From Burkholderiaceae bacterium (GTDB lineage: Bacteria > Pseudomonadota > Gammaproteobacteria > Burkholderiales > Burkholderiaceae_E): a stretch of 5,389 bases of DNA. A program made the position numbers and the translations under genes. The notes beneath the pieces were generated by a model, which searched no databases, had not been told where the DNA came from, and was given only the letters and a program-made list of their open reading frames with translations. Below are positions 1 to 5,389 of this stretch, one piece after another. Location of the stretch: the NCBI GenBank assembly GCA_023258775.1, contig JALQWJ010000118.1, positions 1 through 5,389 on the forward strand, read 5' to 3'. Numbering within the stretch: position 1 is the first letter of the stretch; each line of letters starts with the position of its first letter.

Positions 1-32
1 GTGGCCATCCAAACCAACAGTAGGTAAATCAG

Positions 33-590
33 ATGGAATCGTTGATCAATTTGGCTGACCGTATCGAACGGCTCTTACAGCGCGTCGCGTCCTTAGGCTC
101 ATGGGCCTTTATCGCTTGCATCGTTGTCATTACTATTGACGTCATTACAAGAAAGATGGGCTTCCAAGTCCCTGGACTAGGTTCTACGCGATTACAAGAA
201 CTTGAATGGCAGTTGCATACCCTACTCTTCTCAACTTGGTTGGGTTATGCCTACGTTAGAAATGCCCATGTCCGAATTGACGTTTTTACCGGGGGTATGG
301 AAGCGACTCGGAAGATTAAGCTTGAATTGATCTGTTGCCTCTTCGTTGCAATTCCCTACCTGGCGATTGCTTTGCCTTATTCGCACAGTTTTTTTATGAC
401 TTCATTTCTTCAGGGCGAGAGCTCTGAAGCGCCTAATGGTATTCCCTACCGTTGGATCGTTAAGTTTTTTCTATACGGCGGCCTAATCTTGGTTGCCCTG
501 GGCGTTGCGACGGTCATGTCACGCTGCATTGTTGCGCTTTACGGCAGTCCAGAGCAGGCCAAGCGTGTTCACTTACCTTTTGCCAAATAA
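33..590 (+). CDS. TRAP transporter small permease (DctQ family, FcbT2-like)
   Basis: This is the small membrane subunit of a tripartite ATP-independent periplasmic (TRAP) transporter, an inner-membrane secondary importer driven by an ion gradient. The 185-residue protein has four hydrophobic segments at about residues 20-38, 62-77, 97-117 and 142-166, the usual DctQ topology and size. The stretch at 54-84 (LQELEW, then GYAYVRNAHVRIDV) is typical of the group annotated as mannitol/chloroaromatic-type TRAP small permeases. The ATG at 33 is preceded by a weak AGGT at 22-25, and no better start is visible. The stop is 18 bases before the large permease gene, so the two are almost certainly co-transcribed. 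The substrate cannot be read from the permeases, because specificity lies in the solute-binding protein, which is not in the window. The family call is firm; the subgroup is likely. Confidence 0.93.
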   Translation: MESLINLADRIERLLQRVASLGSWAFIACIVVITIDVITRKMGFQVPGLGSTRLQELEWQLHTLLFSTWLGYAYVRNAHVRIDVFTGGMEATRKIKLELICCLFVAIPYLAIALPYSHSFFMTSFLQGESSEAPNGIPYRWIVKFFLYGGLILVALGVATVMSRCIVALYGSPEQAKRVHLPFAK

Positions 591-595
591 AGTCT

Positions 596-601
596 AGGAG
601 A
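596..601 (+). promoter_or_regulatory. Ribosome binding site of the large TRAP permease
   Basis: AGGAGA lies seven bases before the ATG at 609. It is a strong Shine-Dalgarno match, fixes the start of the large permease, and shows that initiation of this broken gene has not itself been damaged. Confidence 0.75.
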
Positions 602-608
602 GATCGTT

Positions 609-1986
609 ATGGATTGGCTAATCGATCACCTAGCAGTGATCATGTTTGTAGCACTAGTTGTAGTGATGTTTGCTGGCTACCCAGTCGCACTGCTCCTCGG
701 TGCAATCGGGGTGTACTTCGGATACTTTGGCATGCTCAGCGACGTATTTAATGTTGCTCAATTTGCCAACTTATTACCGAGGATTTGGGGACAGGCAGCG
801 CAAAATCCAGTGTTAGTAGCAATCCCGATGTTTGTGTTCATGGGCACTATGCTAGAAAAGCGGTGTCGCCGAACAATTGCTCCATATCTTGCAGCTTATG
901 CTTAAGCGAGTACCAGGCGGGTTGGCAATCGCAGTAACCTTGCTTGGCACCATTATGGCCGCAACAACTGGCATTGTTGGTGCTTCAGTCATCATGCTTA
1001 CCCTCATCGCTTTGCCAGTCATGCTTGACAAAGGCTATAACAAATCCTTGTCGGTTGGCACGATCGCGTCGGCGGGAACGCTTGGCATTTTGATTCCCCC
1101 AAGCATCATGCTGGTCATCATGGGCGATCTGGTCGGACTTCCTGTGGGCACGCTTTTTACCGGCGCAATCCTCCCCGGTCTTCTAATGAGCGCGCTTTAC
1201 GTGATCTTTATTTTCCTTGCTTGCCTAATTAAGCCCTCACTTGCCCCTGCCATCAAAGGAAGGCTAGAGGCAGATGATGAAAAACTCACCATGCAAATGG
1301 TGATTAGCGGCTTTGTGCCACCAGCCTTCCTCATTGTTTTGGTACTTGGTTCAATATTTGCAGGCTGGGCAACGCCCACTGAAGCCTCAGGGGTTGGCAG
1401 CCTTGGTGCAATCATTCTCGCGATTGCGAATAAGCGATTTAGCATGGCAGTGCTCAAAGACGTTATGACATCGTCAGCGCTCACAAACGCGATGGTGTTC
1501 TTCATCGTGTTTGGTGCAACACTATTCTCTTATGTTTTCCGAGCACTCGGCGGTGACGATGTAGTCGTCGAGATCCTGAACAAAATGGGGATAAATACGG
1601 GCTGGGAAGTATTGATCTTTGTGATGATTCTCGTTTTTATCATGGGATTCTTCTTTGACTGGATCGAGATTTGCCTGATCGTTTTGCCTATCTTCGCCCC
1701 AATCATCGCAAAGGTCGACTTCGGTACCTTTATTGAAGGTAAGCAGGTGATTCTTGCTTGGTTCAGCATTTTGCTTTCGGTGAATATGCAAACGGCGTTT
1801 CTCACGCCACCCTTCGGCTTTGCGCTCTTTTACATGAAGGGTACGGTGCCGCCCTCAGTAACAATGACCGACATCTACAAGGGTATTGCGCCCTTTGTCA
1901 CGGTGCAATTAATCGCCTTGATTCTTTGCATGATCTTCCCGGAAATCGTGCTTTATCTACCGAGAGAATTCGGCTTTTTGGATTAG
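609..1986 (+). pseudogene. TRAP transporter large permease (DctM family, FcbT3-like), frameshifted
   Basis: This would be the large, transport-catalysing membrane subunit that pairs with the upstream DctQ protein. Reading begins at ATG 609 and runs 84 family-like residues to MLEK, including NPVLVAIPMFVFMG. It then leaves frame and stops at 903-905. From base 862 another frame continues the same protein (GVAEQLLHILQL, then VPGGLA) to the stop at 1984-1986. The second part keeps DctM hallmarks: TTGIVGAS, AGTLGILIPPS, ATPTEASGVG, FFFDWIEICLIVLP and LTPPFGFALFY. Restoring two bases at the break gives a 459-residue protein, a normal length for the family. The missing residue is the serine of the usual EKSG motif. 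The 3' part is openly readable from TTG 877 or ATG 898. As written the gene cannot give a full-length permease. A sequence error is a real alternative, since nothing else is decayed. Confidence 0.88.
855..865 (+). other. Frameshift site in the large TRAP permease
   Basis: The sequence reads GAA AAG C GGT here. Family proteins have Glu-Lys-Ser-Gly at this point, so GAA AAG AGC GGT is the likely ancestral form. Loss of one AG from an AGAG dinucleotide repeat would produce exactly what is seen. The change is from the frame of base 609 to the frame of base 862, equivalent to -2 bases or +1 base. Confidence 0.8.
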
Positions 1987-1998
1987 CGCCGAAGGGTA

Positions 1999-2024
1999 TT
2001 GGCAATTTAAAGTTGGCGATTTAA
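1999..2024. repeat. Imperfect 12-base tandem repeat in a convergent gap
   Basis: TTGGCAATTTAA at 1999-2010 is followed two bases later by TTGGCGATTTAA at 2013-2024, with 11 of 12 bases identical. It sits between the ends of the large TRAP permease and the VWA gene, and the second copy runs into the VWA stop codon. It does not form a hairpin, so it is not an evident terminator. It could be chance. Confidence 0.4.
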
Positions 2025-3046
2025 CTTAGCTTGATGGCGCGGGGCAACACCAGTTGCCTCCGCTTTAAAGCCAACGCAATCGCAATAAGTCCAAGTAAGA
2101 GCATCGCCGCCAACATACCAAACGCCACTTCCGTTTGCTTTTTTTCCAGCGTCAGCTTGCCCTGCAAGGCCTGATAAGCGCTCACTAATTCCTCAGCGCT
2201 TGCCGCATAAAAGTATTGGCCACCTGTAATCTTCGCAACAGCTTTTAAGGTCTCCTGATCGACCTTGACAAAAAACGAATAACCTTCGTAGCCAGGAATG
2301 ACGCCTTGGTCGGTACCGAAGGCCACCGTGTGCACCCTGATTCCGAGGTCAGCAGCGCGCTGAGCGATCTCAATCGGATCGGGGCCAGTCGTCCTCCTGC
2401 CGTCAGAAAGTAGGACAATCGCAGCACTTCGATCACTTCCCGGTGAGGACGGATTCGGCCATGGCACTGCCGATGGGGCATAAATAGCCTGCTCCAGGTC
2501 GATTGCCAGATCAGGGCGCAATAAACTGATTGAAAATAATAATCCGCTTCCAGTTGCGGTGGCTCGTTGCAGCTCAAAGCGATCAACCGCAGCGAGCAAG
2601 GCTTCGCGATCGTCGGTAATTCCTTGTACGACTTGTGCAGTACCTGCAAAAGTAACAAGTCCTGCTCGCACGTCATTTGGAAGTTTCCCGATAAAGGCTC
2701 GGACTGCGGTCTGAGCGGCTTCGATACGACTCGGTTCCACATCGCGAGCAAGCATGCTTCTTGAAACATCCATCGCAATGACTAATTTTCGATAATCGCT
2801 TGGCAAGGTGATTTCAGCGGTCGGACGAGCAAGCGCGATAAGTCCCAAAGCGAACATCAACCAAAGTAAGAAGGCCGGTAAGTGGACACGCCAAGCCTGC
2901 CCGGGTTGTTGGGCTGCTTTGAGCAGGCGTAAGCTTGAAAAAGGTATAACAGTTTTCTTGCGTTGGCGCCAGGCCCAGACGTAAACGAAAAGCGGAACTG
3001 GCAGGCCAATTAATGCCCACAACATCTCGGGTGCCAACCAGCCCAT
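2021..3046 (-). CDS. BatA-like membrane-anchored VWA domain protein
   Basis: This is a von Willebrand factor A domain protein of the type encoded with MoxR ATPases and DUF58 proteins. The 341-residue protein has membrane segments at about 8-25 and 55-73, a VWA domain at about 85-300, and a C-terminal membrane segment at 309-327. The metal-binding MIDAS motif is intact: D93-V-S95-R-S97, a threonine in RATATGSG (163-165), and D215 in LLSDG. Basic residues at 27-31 (RQRKK) and 328-336 (KRR...PR) suggest those parts are cytoplasmic, so the VWA domain should face the periplasm. An upstream in-frame ATG at 3091 exists, but 3046 is preferred: GAGGAG lies six bases before it and the downstream protein starts MGWLAPEMLW, normal for the family. 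The gene is convergent with the TRAP operon (34 bases apart) and divergent from the protease gene. In most MoxR loci it would be co-directional and downstream of DUF58. Confidence 0.9.
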   Translation of the reverse strand: MGWLAPEMLWALIGLPVPLFVYVWAWRQRKKTVIPFSSLRLLKAAQQPGQAWRVHLPAFLLWLMFALGLIALARPTAEITLPSDYRKLVIAMDVSRSMLARDVEPSRIEAAQTAVRAFIGKLPNDVRAGLVTFAGTAQVVQGITDDREALLAAVDRFELQRATATGSGLLFSISLLRPDLAIDLEQAIYAPSAVPWPNPSSPGSDRSAAIVLLSDGRRTTGPDPIEIAQRAADLGIRVHTVAFGTDQGVIPGYEGYSFFVKVDQETLKAVAKITGGQYFYAASAEELVSAYQALQGKLTLEKKQTEVAFGMLAAMLLLGLIAIALALKRRQLVLPRAIKLS

Positions 3047-3068
3047 ATTCAGCTCCTCGTGGTTAATA
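3047..3068. promoter_or_regulatory. 22-base divergent spacer between VWA and protease genes
   Basis: This short gap separates two head-to-head start codons. It holds the Shine-Dalgarno of the VWA gene (CTCCTC on the + strand at 3053-3058, GAGGAG on the coding strand), but no good Shine-Dalgarno for the protease. It is too short for two promoters, so each gene's promoter must lie at least partly inside the other's coding sequence, or transcription must come from further away. I could not place a convincing promoter for either gene. Confidence 0.6.
3053..3058 (-). promoter_or_regulatory. Ribosome binding site fixing the VWA gene start
   Basis: GAGGAG on the - strand lies six bases before ATG 3046. 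It decides against the longer start at 3091, which would overlap the divergent protease gene by 23 bases. Confidence 0.75.
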
Positions 3069-4016
3069 ATGCGAATCATGCCAGCAAGCAAAAGCCTGCA
3101 ACAGCTTCAAGCGATTAAGCCCCGGCGGTGGATACGCAAACATCCCCTGCTTGCCGTATCACTTGTATCGATGAGCATGGTTTTGTTTAGTTGGTTCGCC
3201 TTTTTCATCTGGTTCGAATGGGGCGATGGTCAGCAGCAACTGCTGCCCCCTTTTCTTCGAAGTAATTTCAATCCCAAAACCGGTCAGCGCCAGGCGCCGC
3301 TTCATTTTCCAAACCAGGAAAGCTTCGAGCGAGCAATGGCTCAAGGGCTTGAAAAGCTTGATCTTCCCTCTGTAGCAGAGCGTGCAGCAAGACAGATTCT
3401 TCCCGCCGTGGTCCACCTGAGGCTTGAGTACAGTAAGGAAGAAAAAGGCAAACCCACAAGCGATCGACCAGAGCAACGCGGATCTGGCTCAGGGGTAGTC
3501 ATCAAAGAGGATGGCACCATTCTTACCAATTTCCATGTTGTTGCCTCCGCTGCACAGGCTAAGCTCATGATTAGTTTTGCTGACGGTAGCGAATCCGAAG
3601 GCCTGGTCATCCAAGTCATGCCGGAGAAAGATCTGGCGATCGTACGACCCAGAAAAATTCCGGACGATATACAAGCTGCAACCATCGCAGGCAGTGGCGA
3701 TCTCAAGCCAGGTGATCAGGTTGTAGCGGTCGGTTTTCCCTTTGGGATTGGGCCCTCGGTCAGTGCGGGTGTTGTCTCGGGGCTCGATCGTGAGTTTCGC
3801 AGCCCCGATGGTTCGCGAAGCCTGCGTGGACTCATTCAGTTTGACGCGGCGGCTAATCCGGGTAGCTCGGGCGGACCTTTAGTCAACCAGCGTGGCGAGG
3901 TTGTTGGCATCGTCACGGCGATTCTCAATCCTGAAAAATCAAGAACTTTTATCGGTATAGGTTTCGCAACAACCATGGAGAGTGCGGGCTCTGCCATGGG
4001 TCTGCCACGTTTTTAG
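3069..4016 (+). CDS. Membrane-anchored trypsin-like (HtrA/Deg-type) serine protease without PDZ
   Basis: This is a chymotrypsin-fold serine endopeptidase of the HtrA/S1C kind. The 315-residue protein has a basic N-terminus (KPRRWIRKH), one hydrophobic segment at about 28-48, a polar linker, then the protease domain at about 105-305. The catalytic triad is visible: H156 in TNFHVV, D188 in EKDLAIV and S267 in NPGSSGGPL, with the oxyanion glycines in place. The positive-inside rule puts the catalytic domain in the periplasm. The protein ends soon after the last strand (FIGIGFATT) at GLPRF, so the PDZ domain of DegP/DegS is absent. Only 71 bases separate it from moxR, so no PDZ remnant is hidden there. 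The start is less certain: neither ATG 3069 nor ATG 3078 has a good ribosome binding site. Its position beside moxR suggests co-transcription and a linked role, but the substrate is unknown. Confidence 0.9.
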   Translation: MRIMPASKSLQQLQAIKPRRWIRKHPLLAVSLVSMSMVLFSWFAFFIWFEWGDGQQQLLPPFLRSNFNPKTGQRQAPLHFPNQESFERAMAQGLEKLDLPSVAERAARQILPAVVHLRLEYSKEEKGKPTSDRPEQRGSGSGVVIKEDGTILTNFHVVASAAQAKLMISFADGSESEGLVIQVMPEKDLAIVRPRKIPDDIQAATIAGSGDLKPGDQVVAVGFPFGIGPSVSAGVVSGLDREFRSPDGSRSLRGLIQFDAAANPGSSGGPLVNQRGEVVGIVTAILNPEKSRTFIGIGFATTMESAGSAMGLPRF

Positions 4017-4074
4017 TTTGCTGAACCTACTTTGCCCTGACCTGATCGAAACTCAGCTCAACTATATCCATCCT

Positions 4075-4078
4075 GGAG
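4075..4078 (+). promoter_or_regulatory. Ribosome binding site of the MoxR gene
   Basis: GGAG lies nine bases before ATG 4088 and supports that start. The rest of the 71-base gap after the protease (4017-4087) shows no clear terminator, so read-through from the protease gene is plausible. Confidence 0.55.
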
Positions 4079-4087
4079 CGTTAAACA

Positions 4088-5101
4088 ATGTTTGTGATTC
4101 CACCCATTGATGCCAACCTTCAACAAAGTGTGGTGACACTTGCCAAGCGCATGGAGCAAGTCCTGTTCGAAGTAAAGCGGGTTATTGTTGGCCAGGATCA
4201 CTTGCTTGAGAACGTGCTGATAGCCTTGCTTGCCCGAGGCCATCTGTTGGTCGAGGGTATGCCAGGACTTGCCAAGACACTGACGGTTAATACGCTTGCG
4301 CAAGCTTTACAGGCCCAATTCAAAAGAATTCAGTTCACGCCCGATTTAATGCCAGCTGATCTGATCGGTTCGCGAATCTTTCACCCGCGCGATGCTGTGT
4401 TCCAAACATTGCTTGGGCCTGTGTTTGCCAATCTTCTTCTTGCAGACGAAATCAACCGTGCCCCTCCCAAGGTTCAAAGTGCATTGCTCGAAGCGATGCA
4501 GGAAGGCCAGGTGACGATCGCCGGACAAAGCCACGCACTACCAAAGCCCTTTGTGGTGATGGCAACCCAAAACCCCATCGAAACCGAGGGAACTTATCCG
4601 CTTCCGGAAGCGCAGGTTGATCGTTTCATGATGAAAATCATCATTGACTATCCGAATGCAGATGAGGAGTTTGTGGTCGTTCAACGGGTCATTGGACCTA
4701 AGCAACAAGTACAGCCTGTGATCACTCACGACGAACTGTTACAAATGCAATCAGTTTGCAAGCAGGTTTATGTCGATCCAAGCCTTATCCGTTATGCAGT
4801 CTCGCTTAGCGCTGCCACCCGCGACCCAGGCCGCTTTGGTTTGGAAGCCCTGGCGCCGCTGCTTATGCATGGCGCATCGCCCAGGGCAAGCATTTGGATG
4901 ATTGAGGCGGCCCGCGCATTGGCTGCACTGCGGGGAAGAGCCTATGTGTTACCAGAAGACCTTAGCGCGGTTGCACCTGATGTCTTGAGGCACCGCATCA
5001 GTTTATCGGACGAGGCGATTGCAACCCAAGTTGGGACAGCGCATATTCTTAAACAGTTGCTCGCCGCGGTCGCCGCACCTGTCAAGCCGCTAGGCGCATG
5101 A
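4088..5101 (+). CDS. MoxR-family AAA+ ATPase
   Basis: This is a cytoplasmic AAA+ ATPase of the MoxR family, thought to act as a chaperone that remodels or activates partner proteins through VWA-domain proteins. The 337-residue length is normal. Walker A is at 57-64 (GMPGLAKT), Walker B at 116-121 (LLLADE), sensor 1 at 159-163 (ATQNP), and the conserved PEAQVDRF block at 173-180 supplies a probable arginine finger, R179. Family blocks IQFTPDLMPADLIG (81-94) and EINRAPPKVQSALLEAMQEG (121-140) are complete, and a C-terminal lid domain follows from about 215. There is no membrane segment. The start at 4088 is backed by GGAG nine bases upstream. The stop overlaps the DUF58 start as ATGA at 5098-5101, indicating translational coupling. 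The gene belongs to a + strand unit with the protease before it and DUF58 after it. The precise MoxR subfamily is not resolved. Confidence 0.96.
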   Translation: MFVIPPIDANLQQSVVTLAKRMEQVLFEVKRVIVGQDHLLENVLIALLARGHLLVEGMPGLAKTLTVNTLAQALQAQFKRIQFTPDLMPADLIGSRIFHPRDAVFQTLLGPVFANLLLADEINRAPPKVQSALLEAMQEGQVTIAGQSHALPKPFVVMATQNPIETEGTYPLPEAQVDRFMMKIIIDYPNADEEFVVVQRVIGPKQQVQPVITHDELLQMQSVCKQVYVDPSLIRYAVSLSAATRDPGRFGLEALAPLLMHGASPRASIWMIEAARALAALRGRAYVLPEDLSAVAPDVLRHRISLSDEAIATQVGTAHILKQLLAAVAAPVKPLGA

Positions 5102-5389
5102 GTATTGCCCCCTCCTCGGCAAGACGTTTACGTTGGCGCCTGCTCAAGCGCATGCCGGGACTTATTCAAGGTGACTTTATGAGCCTTGCGCGCGGCAGCG
5201 GCTTTGACTTACAGCATATCCAGCCTTACCAGGAAGGCGATGATGTAAGACGAATTGATTGGCATGCTAGTGCGAGAAGTGATCAGCTCCAAATCCGGCT
5301 GATGCAAGAGGATCGGGAATTCAATGCCTGGTTAGTTGTTGATTTAAGTGCCTCAAGCGCGGCCGGACTCGAAGTTCGAAGCAAAAAAG
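5098..5389 (+). CDS. DUF58 domain protein, N-terminal part (runs off the window)
   Basis: This is the first 97 codons of a DUF58 protein, a family almost always encoded directly after moxR. The start ATG overlaps the moxR stop (ATGA), and the frame is open to the window end. The family core is clear: GDFMSLARGSGFDL (25-38), QPYQEGDDVRRIDWHASAR (42-60) and VVDLSAS (80-86). The last carries a DxSxS arrangement (D82, S84, S86), like the metal site of VWA domains. A basic N-terminus (ARRLRWRLLKR) precedes it, and no membrane segment is seen in this part. DUF58 proteins are usually about 300 residues or more, so most of the gene lies beyond the window. The molecular role of the family is not established. 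It probably works with the MoxR ATPase encoded just before it. Confidence 0.93.
   Translation, partial: MSIAPSSARRLRWRLLKRMPGLIQGDFMSLARGSGFDLQHIQPYQEGDDVRRIDWHASARSDQLQIRLMQEDREFNAWLVVDLSASSAAGLEVRSKK

Noticed and set aside
1..27. Possible tail of an upstream solute-binding protein gene (an open frame ending in TAA at 25-27)
   Set aside because: Only eight codons are visible and they match no motif I can recognise. A dctP gene is expected here from operon logic, but the sequence itself does not support it.
855..865. Programmed ribosomal frameshift at GAAAAGC in the large permease
   Set aside because: An A-AAG type slip would be -1, but the conserved frame needs +1 or -2. A +1 slip would still miss the conserved serine, and no stimulatory structure is evident. 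Deletion or error is simpler.
1522..1805. Antisense open frames across the large permease
   Set aside because: They lie opposite well-conserved DctM sequence, have no ribosome binding site or recognisable domain, and their composition is that of a complement strand.
1987..2040. Rho-independent terminator between the convergent genes (GCGCC with GGCGC)
   Set aside because: The arms are only five bases, about 45 bases apart, with no T-run. This is not a believable terminator.
2245..2778. 177-codon open frame in a second - strand frame within the VWA gene
   Set aside because: It overlaps the MIDAS-bearing VWA domain in an alternative frame and has no family features.
3063..3091. Promoter for the VWA gene on the - strand (TTGCTT, 17-base gap, TATTAA)
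   Set aside because: Transcription would begin at about 3056, inside the Shine-Dalgarno at 3053-3058, so the transcript would lack a working ribosome binding site. The -35 match is also poor.
3047..3091. Longer VWA protein starting at ATG 3091
   Set aside because: It has no supporting ribosome binding site and adds 15 residues unlike the family start. It also overlaps the divergent protease gene, whereas ATG 3046 has GAGGAG at ideal spacing.
3341..3706. 121-codon open frame antisense to the protease
   Set aside because: It is the complement of the conserved catalytic domain. No family resemblance or start signal is seen.
4042..4056. Small hairpin CTGA/TCAG after the protease gene
   Set aside because: It has a four-base stem, low stability and no following T-run. 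It is likely chance.

Overview
The window looks like a stretch of proteobacterial chromosome of roughly even base composition. The best guess is a betaproteobacterium (Burkholderiales-like), because the VWA protein, the PDZ-less trypsin-like protease and the FcbT-type TRAP permeases resemble proteins common there. This is an inference from protein character only, since no rRNA or other phylogenetic marker is present. No mobile element, tRNA, CRISPR array or prophage signature is visible, and there is no gene-free stretch longer than 71 bases.

Region A (1-1986, + strand) is the membrane part of a TRAP transporter. A small DctQ-type permease (33-590) is followed 18 bases later by a large DctM-type permease (609-1986). 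The large permease is broken by a reading-frame change at about 858-862. The pattern fits loss of two bases from the codon of a conserved serine. Both halves still carry intact family motifs, so this is either a very recent mutation or a sequence error. The solute-binding protein would be expected just upstream, outside the window.

Region B (2021-5389) is a MoxR/VWA locus. A BatA-like membrane VWA protein lies on the - strand (2021-3046), convergent with the transporter. Only 22 bases away and pointing the other way begins a membrane-anchored trypsin/HtrA-type protease without a PDZ domain (3069-4016, +). It is followed by a MoxR-type AAA+ ATPase (4088-5101, +) and, with an ATGA start/stop overlap, a DUF58 protein (5098 to beyond the window end).

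MoxR, DUF58 and VWA proteins are a well-known functional set, thought to act as a chaperone or assembly module. Two things stand out here. The VWA gene is flipped out of the usual co-directional order, and a protease gene sits between it and moxR. Charge distribution around the membrane segments predicts that the VWA domain and the protease domain both face the periplasm, while MoxR and the visible part of DUF58 are cytoplasmic. The set could therefore bridge a cytoplasmic ATPase to a periplasmic protease, which is a hypothesis and not a demonstrated function.
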